Source: an uncultured Muribaculaceae bacterium
Lineage (GTDB): Bacteria; Bacteroidota; Bacteroidia; Bacteroidales; Muribaculaceae
Assembly (NCBI GenBank): GCA_910587185.1
Contig: CAJULY010000002.1
Location: 1-64,000, forward strand
DNA: 64,000 nt
Direction: 5' to 3'
Below the pieces are notes generated by a model that had not been told where the DNA came from, ran no database searches, and saw only the letters and a program-made list of their open reading frames with translations. Position numbers and translations under genes: made by a program. Shown here in pieces: positions 51,810 through 61,139 of the stretch (position 1 is its first letter; every line of letters begins with the position of its first letter).

Positions 51810-51882
51810 TAGCGAATCCGGGACTCGAACCCGGGTCTCCACCGTGAGAGGGTGGCGTGCTAGGCCTCTACACTAAATCGCC
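51810..51882 (-). tRNA. tRNA-Glu (CTC)
   Basis: A 73-nt minus-strand tRNA: anticodon arm CCACC-CTCTCAC-GGTGG with CTC in the loop; T-arm CCGGGTTCGAGTCCCGG. The acceptor GGCGATT pairs with ATTCGCT, leaving a T6-T67 mismatch; most other pairs are intact. Promoter at 51922-51952. Confidence 0.94.
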
Positions 51883-51921
51883 TTACTTTGCAGCGGGAAG
51901 CGAACTTCCTCATTTGCATTG

Positions 51922-51952
51922 CAAAGTTACAACAAAAAATTCTATTGACAAA
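51922..51952 (-). promoter_or_regulatory. Promoter of tRNA-Glu
   Basis: Minus strand: TTTG (51952-51949), 19 bp, TAACTTTG (51929-51922). Confidence 0.68.
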
Positions 51953-52038
51953 ATCTTTTCCGAGATTTTTCAATAGAATTTTTATATGTGTTGCCTATAA
52001 GTCTGACGTATAGACTTGATGCTCAGATGTGAGCCGGA

Positions 52039-52698
52039 TTATGCCAAAGTTATGTTGCCGAAAAATTCCGGTCTGTGGAAGTCCGGTTCTTTCGTATCGA
52101 TGGGGGCCCAGCTCAGGAAATGCGGATCAGAAGTCAAGTCTGCGCATTTATAGAAGTTGCCTTTCATTTCTATGGGCTTGCCTGTATATTCTACACCCAT
52201 CAGATCCAGAGGTATGACGACAAGAAGGTTCCAGCTGAACATTCCTTCGAGCTCCTCGAACGGCCGGGTTCCGCAAGAGGGATAACGTTTGATTCTGTCA
52301 AGTTGCTCGTCGGTAAAAGGTGTTCCGTCATGGCGACTCATGCGGCACGCGGCGTGGGCTGTACCGATGCAGTTGAATTCAAAATTATAATATGGTGTTT
52401 CTCCGTTGGGACTGACAAAAAATTCAACACAAGAATCCTGATGAACCGGAGAATTGTTCTCGAAGTTTACGGCACGAAGATAATTACATCTGACAAAAAA
52501 GTCTATATATATGTTTTTGCCCGAATGAGCGACCGCAACAGTAGAAAGTGGTTTATAAGGGAACTGCTCTTTCCAGTTCAGGCAATCGATGTTGCGCCGT
52601 TCGCCGCAGTTGTCAAGTTTGTGGATGATCTCTTCCTGAGATAGGTTTTCAAGTTCAGGAATATACGGAATCGTAAGGGAAGGTGTTTGTTTGTTCAT
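52039..52698 (-). CDS. Carbohydrate-binding family 9-like protein
   Basis: A 219-aa beta-sandwich protein. KPLSTVAVAHSGKNIYIDFFVR and VHQDSCVEFFVSP with YYNFEFNCIGTAHAA are the landmarks of the CBM9-like (DOMON-related) family. It has no signal peptide and no linked catalytic domain, which is usual for the Bacteroidetes subgroup. Probably binds a sugar; the role is unknown. It ends 22 bp after the LysE gene start region on the same strand. Confidence 0.82.
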   Translation of the reverse strand: MNKQTPSLTIPYIPELENLSQEEIIHKLDNCGERRNIDCLNWKEQFPYKPLSTVAVAHSGKNIYIDFFVRCNYLRAVNFENNSPVHQDSCVEFFVSPNGETPYYNFEFNCIGTAHAACRMSRHDGTPFTDEQLDRIKRYPSCGTRPFEELEGMFSWNLLVVIPLDLMGVEYTGKPIEMKGNFYKCADLTSDPHFLSWAPIDTKEPDFHRPEFFGNITLA

Positions 52699-52719
52699 GG
52701 GAATGTATTTAGCTGTTTG

Positions 52720-53370
52720 TTATTGCAATGGAAGTATATTTTTAACTGCATGTATTGATCCGATGACCGCCATGATTATCAGGAGACTTGCCATGACCCG
52801 ATTGATCAGCCACATGGAACGGACGTTGAAGTGTCCTTTCACTTTATTGACGAAATACGTGATCAGGAACCACCAGCAAAGGGCTCCTCCGGCAATCGAC
52901 AGGTAGCCGAGGATATAATGATAGTAATGATATTCCGGCGACATGAAGTTGAATCTGGCGAACAGTCCGATTATAAAGAAAAGTATGAGCGGATTTGAAA
53001 AAGTGAAAAGGAATCCTGTCGCAAAATCGCGCCAATAGTTTGAGGGCATTTCAGGTGACTTAGTGATGGCTCTTGACGGATTGCTTTTAAAAAGATAGAG
53101 ACCATAGACAATGAGCACAGCCGAACCGATTATCTGCAGCACGTATTGGTTGGATTCTATAAAGTCAGTGACAAGCGAGAGGCCGAGGCCGGACAAAAGG
53201 CAGTAGAGCATATCGGACAGAGAAGCTCCAACCCCGGTATATAGTGCGGCCAGACGGCCTTTGTTGAGAGTGCGCTGAATCACGAGCATGCCTATGGGGC
53301 CCATGGGCGCACTAATAAAGACTCCGATGACGAAGCCGGAAAACATTATGTAGAGCAAACTCTCCAACAT
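52720..53370 (-). CDS. LysE-family amino-acid exporter
   Basis: A 216-aa membrane protein with six hydrophobic segments. The N-terminal FVIGVFISAPMGPIGMLVIQRTLNKGR is the LysE/RhtB signature. Likely exports amino acids or similar small metabolites. The promoter box is only 5 bp from the ATG. Confidence 0.88.
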   Translation of the reverse strand: MLESLLYIMFSGFVIGVFISAPMGPIGMLVIQRTLNKGRLAALYTGVGASLSDMLYCLLSGLGLSLVTDFIESNQYVLQIIGSAVLIVYGLYLFKSNPSRAITKSPEMPSNYWRDFATGFLFTFSNPLILFFIIGLFARFNFMSPEYHYYHYILGYLSIAGGALCWWFLITYFVNKVKGHFNVRSMWLINRVMASLLIIMAVIGSIHAVKNILPLQ

Positions 53371-53374
53371 GTTA

Positions 53375-53405
53375 CAAAATTAATAAAAGCAATCGGTGCA
53401 GCAAA
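53375..53405 (-). promoter_or_regulatory. Promoter of the LysE gene
   Basis: Minus strand: TTTG (53405-53402), 19 bp, TAATTTTG (53382-53375), ending 5 bp before the ATG, so the mRNA should be leaderless or nearly so. Confidence 0.62.
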
Positions 53406-53435
53406 GTAAAATCGTCAATATTTTACCCGCGTGGT

Positions 53436-54884
53436 TTAACGGAACGAATGATGTTCTTTTCTGGCTGCATCAATTCTTACGAGAATGAAAAGCAGAATTG
53501 TGAAACTCCAGAGCGATGAACCTCCGTAGCTGAAAAACGGCAGAGGAATGCCTATCACGGGACAGAGACCTATCACCATTCCGATATTGATGGCGAGATG
53601 GAACAGGAAATAAGATGCCACGCAATAACCATATACTCGTCCGAATGCGGTTGGCTGGCGTTCGGCTATATGGATAACCCTGAGAATCAAAATCAGAAAT
53701 AGCAGTATCACGGCGCTGGATCCGATAAATCCCTGTTCTTCGCCAATCGTGCAGTAAATAAAATCGGTATGTTGTTCAGGAACATACTTGAGTTTGGTCT
53801 GTGTTCCGTTAAGGAATCCTTTACCCGCAAATCCGCCTGATCCGATTGCTATTTTTGACTGATTTACGTTATAGCCGGCGCCCAGGGGATCATCAGATAT
53901 GCCGAGTGTCACCTTAATTCGCTGCTGCTGATGAGGCATCAGTACGTTGTTGAACGCGTAATTTACCGAAAAAAGGAACGTTACGGCTGCAATAGCTGCA
54001 AAAATCGTCATTAAAAGCCGCGAATTCTTGATTCGTAGAGAAAGGAAAGCACAATAGCCGCATGCTATGAGTATAACGGGAATGAAGTAATACAGTCCCG
54101 GAATGTGTACTCCACAAATCTCAAGGATCCCTACAATCAGGCCGGTGGAGACGAACCAGATAAGCACATTGCCCGCTGCAGTCAGATGTTTGCAGTAGAT
54201 TGCAAGTATCGCTACCATCAGAAGCATTATAAGTATAAATACCATAGCTTCACCGAGGGGTAGGCCGAGAAAAAGCGTGTCGGTATATTTTACTGCAAGT
54301 ACAAAAAAAGTGACGGCGCACAAAGCGGCCAAGAGAATCATTCCACTCATTCCTTCGCGGTAGAGAACGAAGAACAGAGCCATGTAAGCCAAAGCCGAGC
54401 CGGTTTCTCTCTGAGCAATGATCAACAGAATGGGGACAAATATTATAGCCAGCGCAAGTGCGTAGTTTTTCTTTGAAGCATTCAGTTTGAAATTGTAGGA
54501 ATTGAACAGTTTAGCCAATGCAAGCGCGGTCGCGAACTTGCCGAATTCAGCGGGCTGGAAACTTACAGGGCCGAACACGAGCCAGGAGCGGGAACCTTTT
54601 ATGTCGGGCGCGACAAATATAGTCACCAGCATGATCAATAATATCCCTACATATATCGGAATGGCATAACTCTCGAATATATGGGCATCAAAAAGGAGGA
54701 TTACAACGACAAGAGCCATCGACAGCCCGATCCAGCGGATCTGTTTGCCGGAAAATTCGCCTCCGTCAAAGAGGCTCGCGTTGTCGAAGTCGTAGCTTGC
54801 GGCGTAGATGCTGAATACACCTGCAATCACAAGTATGAGATAGATCAGCACTGTGATCCAGTCAATGTGTCGGAACACAGACAT
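53436..54884 (-). CDS. rodA: Rod-shape peptidoglycan polymerase RodA
   Basis: A 482-aa SEDS-family glycosyltransferase with about ten or more membrane segments; motifs include PDIKGSRSWLVFGPVSFQPAEFGK near the catalytic Asp region, QRETGSALAYMALFFVLYREG and the C-terminal GIPLPFFSYGGSSL. Polymerises lateral-wall glycan with PBP2. The ATG at 54884 lies 1 bp past the mrdA stop and has a purine-rich AAGGGA stretch upstream; an ATG at 54905 would overlap mrdA. Central insert (about 190-290) makes it longer than the E. coli protein. Confidence 0.94.
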   Translation of the reverse strand: MSVFRHIDWITVLIYLILVIAGVFSIYAASYDFDNASLFDGGEFSGKQIRWIGLSMALVVVILLFDAHIFESYAIPIYVGILLIMLVTIFVAPDIKGSRSWLVFGPVSFQPAEFGKFATALALAKLFNSYNFKLNASKKNYALALAIIFVPILLIIAQRETGSALAYMALFFVLYREGMSGMILLAALCAVTFFVLAVKYTDTLFLGLPLGEAMVFILIMLLMVAILAIYCKHLTAAGNVLIWFVSTGLIVGILEICGVHIPGLYYFIPVILIACGYCAFLSLRIKNSRLLMTIFAAIAAVTFLFSVNYAFNNVLMPHQQQRIKVTLGISDDPLGAGYNVNQSKIAIGSGGFAGKGFLNGTQTKLKYVPEQHTDFIYCTIGEEQGFIGSSAVILLFLILILRVIHIAERQPTAFGRVYGYCVASYFLFHLAINIGMVIGLCPVIGIPLPFFSYGGSSLWSFTILLFILVRIDAARKEHHSFR

Positions 54885-54885
54885 G

Positions 54886-56751
54886 TTATTTTCCCTTGCC
54901 GTCATATTTCGATGATATGGTTCGTGCGTTCAGCATGTTCTCTTCAATATATTTTCTCGATTCGGAGATCTCTCCCTTGAGATATTTTTCGATGATCAGA
55001 CTTCCGATCGGCACACCGAAAGTAGCGCCGTAGCCGGCATTCTCAATATAGACACAGACTGCTATTTTAGGATTGTTGTAAGGTGCGAAACCGAGGAAAA
55101 CAGAGTGATCTTTTCCGTGAGGATTCTGCGCGGTTCCGGTTTTACCGCAGACTTCGATGTCAGGAAGATTCGCTGTGCGGCATGTTCCGCCGAGAACAGC
55201 CATGCGCATTCCTTCAGCAACTGATTCGAAATGTTTTCTGTCGATTTTCGGGATACGCTTTTCTTTATATTGTTTTTCTATGACAGTGTCCTCGACGGAT
55301 TTTACCACGTGGGGAGTGATGAACCATCCGCGATTCGCAATTGTTGCGCCAAGGTTTGCTATCTGGAGAGGAGTCGCCAGGATTTCACCCTGACCGATGG
55401 CAACGGAGATTATGGAATTGGCGGACCATCTGCCTTCTCCAAATATTTTGCTGTAGAAATTGGCATTCGGTATGAAGCCTCGGCTTTCACCGGGAATATC
55501 AATGCCGAGACGATAGCCATAGCCAAGGCCAACCAAGTGGTTTTTCCAGACTTCAAAAGCCTCGGCTGTCGAGCCGTATTTCTTTTTGCGGTCAAGCATG
55601 GCTTTTAGCCCCCAGCAAAAATATGCATTACAAGATGTCTGCAACGCCGGTTTCAATGCGATCGGTGCGGCATGGGGATGGCAACCCACGCGCAAGCCGG
55701 CGTTAACATATCCTCTGTAGCAGGGGAAACGGGTATCAAGGGTTACAATTCCCTCCTGGAGCAGAATCAGACCTTGCCCGGGCTTGAAAGTGGATCCCGG
55801 AGGATAGGCTCCCTGAATAGAACGGTCGAGCAGGGGAGTAAGAGGGTCCTGACGCAGTGTCGAGTAATTCTTGCCGCGGTTTTTCCCGACAAGCATCGCC
55901 GGATCGTAGGAGGGTCCGGTAGCGAGTGCGAGAATCTCTCCGGTTTCAGGTTCAATGGCGACGATTGCTCCGAGTTTGCCATGAAGCAGTTTTTCAGCAT
56001 ATTCCTGAAGTTCTATGTCGATGCCTAAAGTGAGATTCCGCCCGGATACGGCTTTCTTGTCGTGAGCGCCGTTTTCATATCGCCCCTGTATTTTACCTCG
56101 TGCATCGCGGATGAGAATTTCTTCGCCTTTGATGCCCCGGAGATGTTTTTCGTAGCTTTTTTCCACCCCGAGGTCACCTGTATAGTCTCCGCGGTTGTAA
56201 TACGGATCACGCTTGATATCCTCGGGCGATACTTCACGGATGTTTCCGAGAATATTTGCTCCGCAATGATAATTATATTCTCTTAGAATCCTTTTCTGAA
56301 TGAAAAAGCCGGGGAAACGATACATTTTTTCCTGCATCCTGCCATAATCCTGTGCATCGAGATGAGAAAGGAGAACCTGAGGGGAGTAAGAGGAATAGCC
56401 GGGATTCTTTTTCTTGTCCTTCATGTCGGCAAAACGGGCAATAAGCTGCTCCGGTGTGATGCCGAGCGTATTGCAGAAATCAATCGTGTCGAACGGCTGG
56501 ATATCCCGCGGGATTACCATGATGTCGTAGGCGGGTTTGTTGAAGACAACGACATTGCCTTTGCGATCGTAAATGACCCCGCGCGAAGGGTAAATGGCTT
56601 TGCGCAGGAAAGCGTTGGAATCGGCATCGTCTTTGTATCTGTTGTCAAGAACCTGTAGATTCAGAAGACGCAGGATATATATTATCACAATTATAGTGAT
56701 AAAACCGCCGATTACATATTTTCTTTTTTCAAGATTATAATCTTTTCTCAC
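54886..56751 (-). CDS. mrdA: Penicillin-binding protein 2
   Basis: A 621-aa class B transpeptidase. An N-terminal membrane helix (13-33) is followed by a dimerisation domain and the transpeptidase motifs S320-TFK, S373-CN and K537-TG. It cross-links lateral wall as the partner of RodA. It starts inside the last 17 bp of mreD. Confidence 0.96.
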   Translation of the reverse strand: MRKDYNLEKRKYVIGGFITIIVIIYILRLLNLQVLDNRYKDDADSNAFLRKAIYPSRGVIYDRKGNVVVFNKPAYDIMVIPRDIQPFDTIDFCNTLGITPEQLIARFADMKDKKKNPGYSSYSPQVLLSHLDAQDYGRMQEKMYRFPGFFIQKRILREYNYHCGANILGNIREVSPEDIKRDPYYNRGDYTGDLGVEKSYEKHLRGIKGEEILIRDARGKIQGRYENGAHDKKAVSGRNLTLGIDIELQEYAEKLLHGKLGAIVAIEPETGEILALATGPSYDPAMLVGKNRGKNYSTLRQDPLTPLLDRSIQGAYPPGSTFKPGQGLILLQEGIVTLDTRFPCYRGYVNAGLRVGCHPHAAPIALKPALQTSCNAYFCWGLKAMLDRKKKYGSTAEAFEVWKNHLVGLGYGYRLGIDIPGESRGFIPNANFYSKIFGEGRWSANSIISVAIGQGEILATPLQIANLGATIANRGWFITPHVVKSVEDTVIEKQYKEKRIPKIDRKHFESVAEGMRMAVLGGTCRTANLPDIEVCGKTGTAQNPHGKDHSVFLGFAPYNNPKIAVCVYIENAGYGATFGVPIGSLIIEKYLKGEISESRKYIEENMLNARTISSKYDGKGK

Positions 56752-57256
56752 GTCTGGGTAAGGTTAGACTGTCTATACCGATAAGCAGAGCGGTAGTCAG
56801 CACAGAGCTGGCAACGATACACTCGATCAGATGCCACGGATTGAATAATGACAGCGTTTCTAAGCTGAATGCAAGGATGCAGTATATGGTAGTCAGTGTG
56901 AGGGCATATTTGAAATATATCATAAGCCCTAAGGATGCTATGGACGGAATGAGTTCCGTGTGCTCGTCTTCTCTGGGAAAATACAGGTGAAGCACCGGAT
57001 GACGCAGCGCCGACATGATGACGCAAGAGAGTGCATTGACGCCACCTGTATCAGAAAAAATATCGATGACGAGGCCGATGAGGAAGGAAATAGTGAAAAC
57101 CCATTCTTTCGAAAGAGTCAAGGGCAATCTAAGAATAACATAAATGAAGGCCAATGGCACAGCAACACCAAAAAGACATATCCTGTTCAGGACCAATACC
57201 TGTACCACTACGAGGATCAGGGCGATGACTGAAAGTTGGATTGTTGATTTGTTCAT
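56735..57256 (-). CDS. mreD: Rod-shape determining protein MreD
   Basis: A 173-aa protein with five hydrophobic segments, starting STIQLSVIALILVVVQVLVLNRI, with FLIGLVIDIFSDTGG as in other Bacteroidetes MreD proteins. Inner-membrane part of the elongasome. Overlaps mrdA by 17 bp. Confidence 0.9.
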   Translation of the reverse strand: MNKSTIQLSVIALILVVVQVLVLNRICLFGVAVPLAFIYVILRLPLTLSKEWVFTISFLIGLVIDIFSDTGGVNALSCVIMSALRHPVLHLYFPREDEHTELIPSIASLGLMIYFKYALTLTTIYCILAFSLETLSLFNPWHLIECIVASSVLTTALLIGIDSLTLPRREKRL

Positions 57257-57285
57257 GATGTTTTTTTGTGTTGAGAGGCAATCTG

Positions 57286-58146
57286 CTATTTCTTTTCCGA
57301 TGTGTCTGTCTCGGAATCGGCTTCGACTTCATCCAGTTCCCGACTCATTTTATCCACAACGATTCTGACGGTGGATAATTTGGAAAAATCAGTGAACAGT
57401 TTCACGCGGAGCGTATGGAAGTTGTCATCATGTCCCTTCAGCTCGCCTGCGATTGTTCCGACCGGAATTCCTTCGGGGAAGCTTGTGGAGTAGCCTGATG
57501 TTATGACAGTGTCGCCTTTTGCGAATGTGGCATGGCGAGGTATTTCTTCAAGGAGCGCTACGCGGTAGTCATTGCCGTCCCACACGAGTGATCCGAGGGT
57601 ATTGCTCTTTTTGACTTTGCAGGAGATTCTGAGGTTGTCGTTAAGGACGGAAATGATTCTTGCCGAGTGCGGCCCAACAACATTGACTTTTCCAACGACT
57701 CCGTTTTGATCGACAACTCCCATGTCGGGCTGGATGCCGTCGAGGGAACCTTTCTGGATGGTTATGTAATTGTGGGGACGATGAACGGAATTGTTGATCA
57801 CGTGCGCGAGAATGAAGTTGTAGCGTTGAAGAGCGGAATCTACCGGATGGGCCTGAGCATACTCCATATCCTTGAATTCGAGGAGCTGCTGTTTGAGCGA
57901 GAGCACTTCCAGCTCAAGCGCGCTGTTGCGGCGCTGAAGATCCTCGTTTATATCTCTCAGACTGAAATATGAAGTAATGCCCGTTGCCGTATTATATATT
58001 TTCGTGCTGACTTCATTGGCGGAGGTCAGATAGACCGATTGTTGGTAAGGATTGCTGTTGAAGAGCAGAAAACAGCTGATAATGACATAGACCGCAAATA
58101 AAATCCACGGTCGGGCCTTTATCAGAAAATAGATAAGATTGTTCAC
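57286..58146 (-). CDS. mreC: Rod-shape determining protein MreC
   Basis: A 286-aa protein with one N-terminal membrane helix (about 11-29), a coiled coil (about 60-90; LQRRNSALELEVLSLKQQL) and a beta-barrel domain (AHVINNSVHRPHNYITIQKG, VGKVNVVGPHSARII). The GTG at 58146 (VNNLIYFLIKARPWIL) matches the usual MreC start; the ATG at 58212 would add 22 atypical residues. C-terminus acidic. Periplasmic scaffold of the elongasome. Confidence 0.9.
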   Translation of the reverse strand: MNNLIYFLIKARPWILFAVYVIISCFLLFNSNPYQQSVYLTSANEVSTKIYNTATGITSYFSLRDINEDLQRRNSALELEVLSLKQQLLEFKDMEYAQAHPVDSALQRYNFILAHVINNSVHRPHNYITIQKGSLDGIQPDMGVVDQNGVVGKVNVVGPHSARIISVLNDNLRISCKVKKSNTLGSLVWDGNDYRVALLEEIPRHATFAKGDTVITSGYSTSFPEGIPVGTIAGELKGHDDNFHTLRVKLFTDFSKLSTVRIVVDKMSRELDEVEADSETDTSEKK

Positions 58147-58289
58147 TGGGCAGATTCGTTTAAACCGACAAGTTGCAAAACGAATATCAGGCCACTCCGA
58201 ATCCGCTGTCATGCAGTAACGGGTCGCGTAACCGGAATGACCTCTCTCCTATCCGCTGAGAGGAACTGTCGGATTAACAGTATAAAAAA

Positions 58290-59309
58290 TCAGCGAATAA
58301 GGAATGAGAATTTATCTATATTCTTAAGGGCTACTCCGGTTCCCTTGGCAACCGCGAGAAGAGGATCTTCCGCGATGTGGAACTGAATTCCGATCTTGTC
58401 GGTCAGACGTTTGTCAAGCCCGCGGAGCAGAGCGCCTCCTCCGGCCAGATATATGCCGTTTTTGACTATATCGGCATAAAGTTCAGGGGGAGTCTGCTCG
58501 AGGGCGGCAAGTACGGCAGCTTCAATCTTGGATATAGACTTCTCGATGCAATGGGAAATCTCCTGATAGGAAACGGGGACTTCCATAGGAAGCGCCGTCA
58601 TGACGTTGGGGCCATGTACGATATAATCCTCGGGGGGATTTTCAAGTTCCGTAAGGGCTGATCCGACATTCATCTTTATAAGTTCGGCAGTGCGTTCCCC
58701 GACGCGTACATTGTGGACTCTACGCATGTGTTCCTGAATGTCTGCGGTCAGGTCATCGCCTGCAATCTGGATGCTCTTGTTGGAAACTATGCCTCCGAGA
58801 GATATTACGGCGATTTCGGTCGTTCCGCCGCCTATGTCAACAATCATGTTGCCTTCAGGCGCGACAACGTCGATGCCGATGCCAAGTGCGGCAGCCATGG
58901 GCTCATAAAGCATATAGACGTCACGTCCGCCGGCATGTTCGGAGGAGTCGCGTACGGCGCGGATCTCGACTTCAGTAGAGCCGGAAGGAATGCCTACGAC
59001 CATTCGCATGGAAGGGCTGAACCAGCGGTTTTTCGAGCTGGCTTTGCCCACGAGACCGCGAATCATCATTTCTGCTGCGTTGAAGTCAGCAATGACACCC
59101 TGACGGAGAGGCCGGATTGTACGGATCTTTTCGTTCTCCTTCCCTTGCATCTGCTGAGCCGCTTTACCGACAGCTATAGGTTTTCCGGTGCTTACTTCGA
59201 TGGCCACTATGGACGGTTCATCGATGACAATTTTGTCATTGTGGATTATGATTGTGTTGGCCGTTCCAAGGTCAATCGCAATTTCTTTATTGAATGAAAA
59301 AAGTCCCAT
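58290..59309 (-). CDS. mreB: Rod-shape determining protein MreB
   Basis: A 339-aa bacterial actin: AIDLGTANTIIIH (phosphate 1), ADFNAAEMMIRG, VDIGGGTTEIAVISLGGIV (phosphate 2) and IYLAGGGALLRGLD (adenosine). Forms membrane filaments that position RodA/PBP2. It follows purH by 45 bp, a conserved order in Bacteroidales. Confidence 0.96.
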   Translation of the reverse strand: MGLFSFNKEIAIDLGTANTIIIHNDKIVIDEPSIVAIEVSTGKPIAVGKAAQQMQGKENEKIRTIRPLRQGVIADFNAAEMMIRGLVGKASSKNRWFSPSMRMVVGIPSGSTEVEIRAVRDSSEHAGGRDVYMLYEPMAAALGIGIDVVAPEGNMIVDIGGGTTEIAVISLGGIVSNKSIQIAGDDLTADIQEHMRRVHNVRVGERTAELIKMNVGSALTELENPPEDYIVHGPNVMTALPMEVPVSYQEISHCIEKSISKIEAAVLAALEQTPPELYADIVKNGIYLAGGGALLRGLDKRLTDKIGIQFHIAEDPLLAVAKGTGVALKNIDKFSFLIR

Positions 59310-59354
59310 GTATTTCTTCTGTTGATTAATGAGGGGATGTGGATATGGGGTGGT

Positions 59355-60887
59355 TTAATGTTTGAAATGGCGGATGCCGGTAGTCACCATGGCTATGTCA
59401 TGGGCATTGCAGTAGTCAATGGTCTCCTGATCACGTATAGAACCGCCGGGTTGTATGACGGCTGTGATCCCTGCTTTGTCTGCAATCTCTACGCAGTCGG
59501 CAAACGGGAAGAAGGCATCCGAGGCCATCACGGCGCCATTGAGATCGAATCCGAATGACTGAGCTTTGGCAATGGCCTGCCGCAGAGCGTCAACACGTGA
59601 GGTCTGCCCAACTCCCGAGGCGAGAAGCATGGAGCCTTTTGCGAGTACTATGGAGTTGCTTTTGCTGTTTTTAACAACTTTGTTGGCGAAAAGGAGGTCT
59701 GAAATCTGCGCTTCCGTAGGCTGTACTTTTGTCACGGGAGTCAGATCGGCAGGAGTCTCGATCTTTAAGTCTCTCTGCTGGAGCAGAGTGCCGTTCAGTA
59801 CACTTCTGAACTGAAATTTTGTTTCAAGCGGCATCTCCTGACGAAGAATAATGCGATTCTTTTTCTGAGCGAGAATGGCGTAAGCCTCTTCGCTATAAGA
59901 TGGAGCTATTATGACTTCGAGGAATATCTTGTTGATTTCTTCAGCGGTAGCTGCGTCGATGTCACGGTTGGCCACAAGAACGCCACCAAAGGCCGAAACC
60001 GGATCGCCAGCAAGAGCCGCTTTCCAGGCCTCGAGCATGGTCGGACGAGTTGCGATGCCGCAGGCATTGTTGTGCTTAAGAATTGCAAATGTAGGTTCTG
60101 TGAATTCAGATATCAGGCTGACGGCAGCGTCAATGTCAAGAAGATTGTTATAGGAAATCTCTTTGCCGTGGAGCTGAGTGAACATCTTTTCGAAATCACC
60201 GAAAAATGCACCTTTCTGGTGGGGATTCTCTCCGTAACGCAGGTGCATCTTAGAGTCAAAGGCTTCGCGGAAAGCCGTGGGGGCTTCGGAGTCGAGAGAG
60301 TCAAAATAGTTGAATATGTGAGTGTCATATCCCGAAGAAACCTTGAATGCTTCCTTCGCAAACCAAAGACGTTCTTCAAGGGTAGTTTCCGCTCCGTTCT
60401 TCCCGAGAATCTCGGCGAGGGGAGTGTATTGGGCTTTGGATGCTACAATAACGACGTCGCGGTAATTCTTTGCACCTGCGCGGATGAGAGAAATACCGCC
60501 TATGTCGATTTTTTCTATGATATCTTCGTGGGATGCTCCCGAAGCAACCGTGGCCTCGAAGGGATAGAGGTCAACGATTACGAGGTCGATTTCCGGAATC
60601 TCATACTGCTTGATCTGTTCGCGGTCACCTTCGTTTTCGCGTCGGTTAAGGATACCGCCGAACACTTTCGGGTGAAGAGTCTTTACCCGGCCTCCGAGAA
60701 TTGAAGGATAGCTCGTCAGATCTTCAACTGCCTGACACGGATAGCCCAGATTTTCAATGAAACTTTTAGTTCCGCCGGTTGAGAGGAACTTTACACCTTG
60801 GGCATGAAGCATATTGAGGATGTTGTCAAGACCATCTTTGTGAAAAACCGAGACAAGCGCCGTTTTTATTACTCTTTTATCAGACAT
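59355..60887 (-). CDS. purH: Bifunctional AICAR formyltransferase/IMP cyclohydrolase
   Basis: A 510-aa enzyme for the last two steps of IMP synthesis. Residues 1 to about 190 are the IMP cyclohydrolase domain (LNMLHAQGVKFLSTGGT, LGGRVKTLHPKVFGGIL); the rest is the formyltransferase, with LRYGENPHQKG, LKHNNACGIA and the C-terminal SDAFFPFADCVE. First gene before mreB; promoter at 60925-60932. Confidence 0.97.
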   Translation of the reverse strand: MSDKRVIKTALVSVFHKDGLDNILNMLHAQGVKFLSTGGTKSFIENLGYPCQAVEDLTSYPSILGGRVKTLHPKVFGGILNRRENEGDREQIKQYEIPEIDLVIVDLYPFEATVASGASHEDIIEKIDIGGISLIRAGAKNYRDVVIVASKAQYTPLAEILGKNGAETTLEERLWFAKEAFKVSSGYDTHIFNYFDSLDSEAPTAFREAFDSKMHLRYGENPHQKGAFFGDFEKMFTQLHGKEISYNNLLDIDAAVSLISEFTEPTFAILKHNNACGIATRPTMLEAWKAALAGDPVSAFGGVLVANRDIDAATAEEINKIFLEVIIAPSYSEEAYAILAQKKNRIILRQEMPLETKFQFRSVLNGTLLQQRDLKIETPADLTPVTKVQPTEAQISDLLFANKVVKNSKSNSIVLAKGSMLLASGVGQTSRVDALRQAIAKAQSFGFDLNGAVMASDAFFPFADCVEIADKAGITAVIQPGGSIRDQETIDYCNAHDIAMVTTGIRHFKH

Positions 60888-60924
60888 GAGATATTTATTG
60901 ATTGTGATTGTTAGTTTCAGAGTG

Positions 60925-60932
60925 CAAAATTA
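60925..60932 (-). promoter_or_regulatory. Promoter -7 box of purH-mreBCD-mrdA-rodA
   Basis: TAATTTTG on the minus strand, 37 bp before the purH ATG. Confidence 0.55.
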
Positions 60933-61098
60933 CATAATTTCAAGCAATATGCCTAATGTTATTTTTAATCTTTTGTGAATTATCATTAATGTGATGATTC
61001 AAATTTTGATAATCGAATGGTCTCTCCTGTTTGACGGAAGGGTTTTCGGCGGCTCAAGGGTTGAACTATTGTAACGTTTTTTTGTTTTTTTAATGTAA

Positions 61099-61112
61099 GC
61101 GAAATATTTCGC
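61099..61112. promoter_or_regulatory. Palindrome upstream of flavodoxin (possible operator)
   Basis: GCGAAATATTTCGC is a perfect 14-bp dyad, 27 bp before the flavodoxin ATG, with no T-run, so it looks more like a regulator site than a terminator. No regulator can be named. Confidence 0.4.
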
Positions 61113-61139
61113 ATGATTCAATGACAATAATTTAAGATT

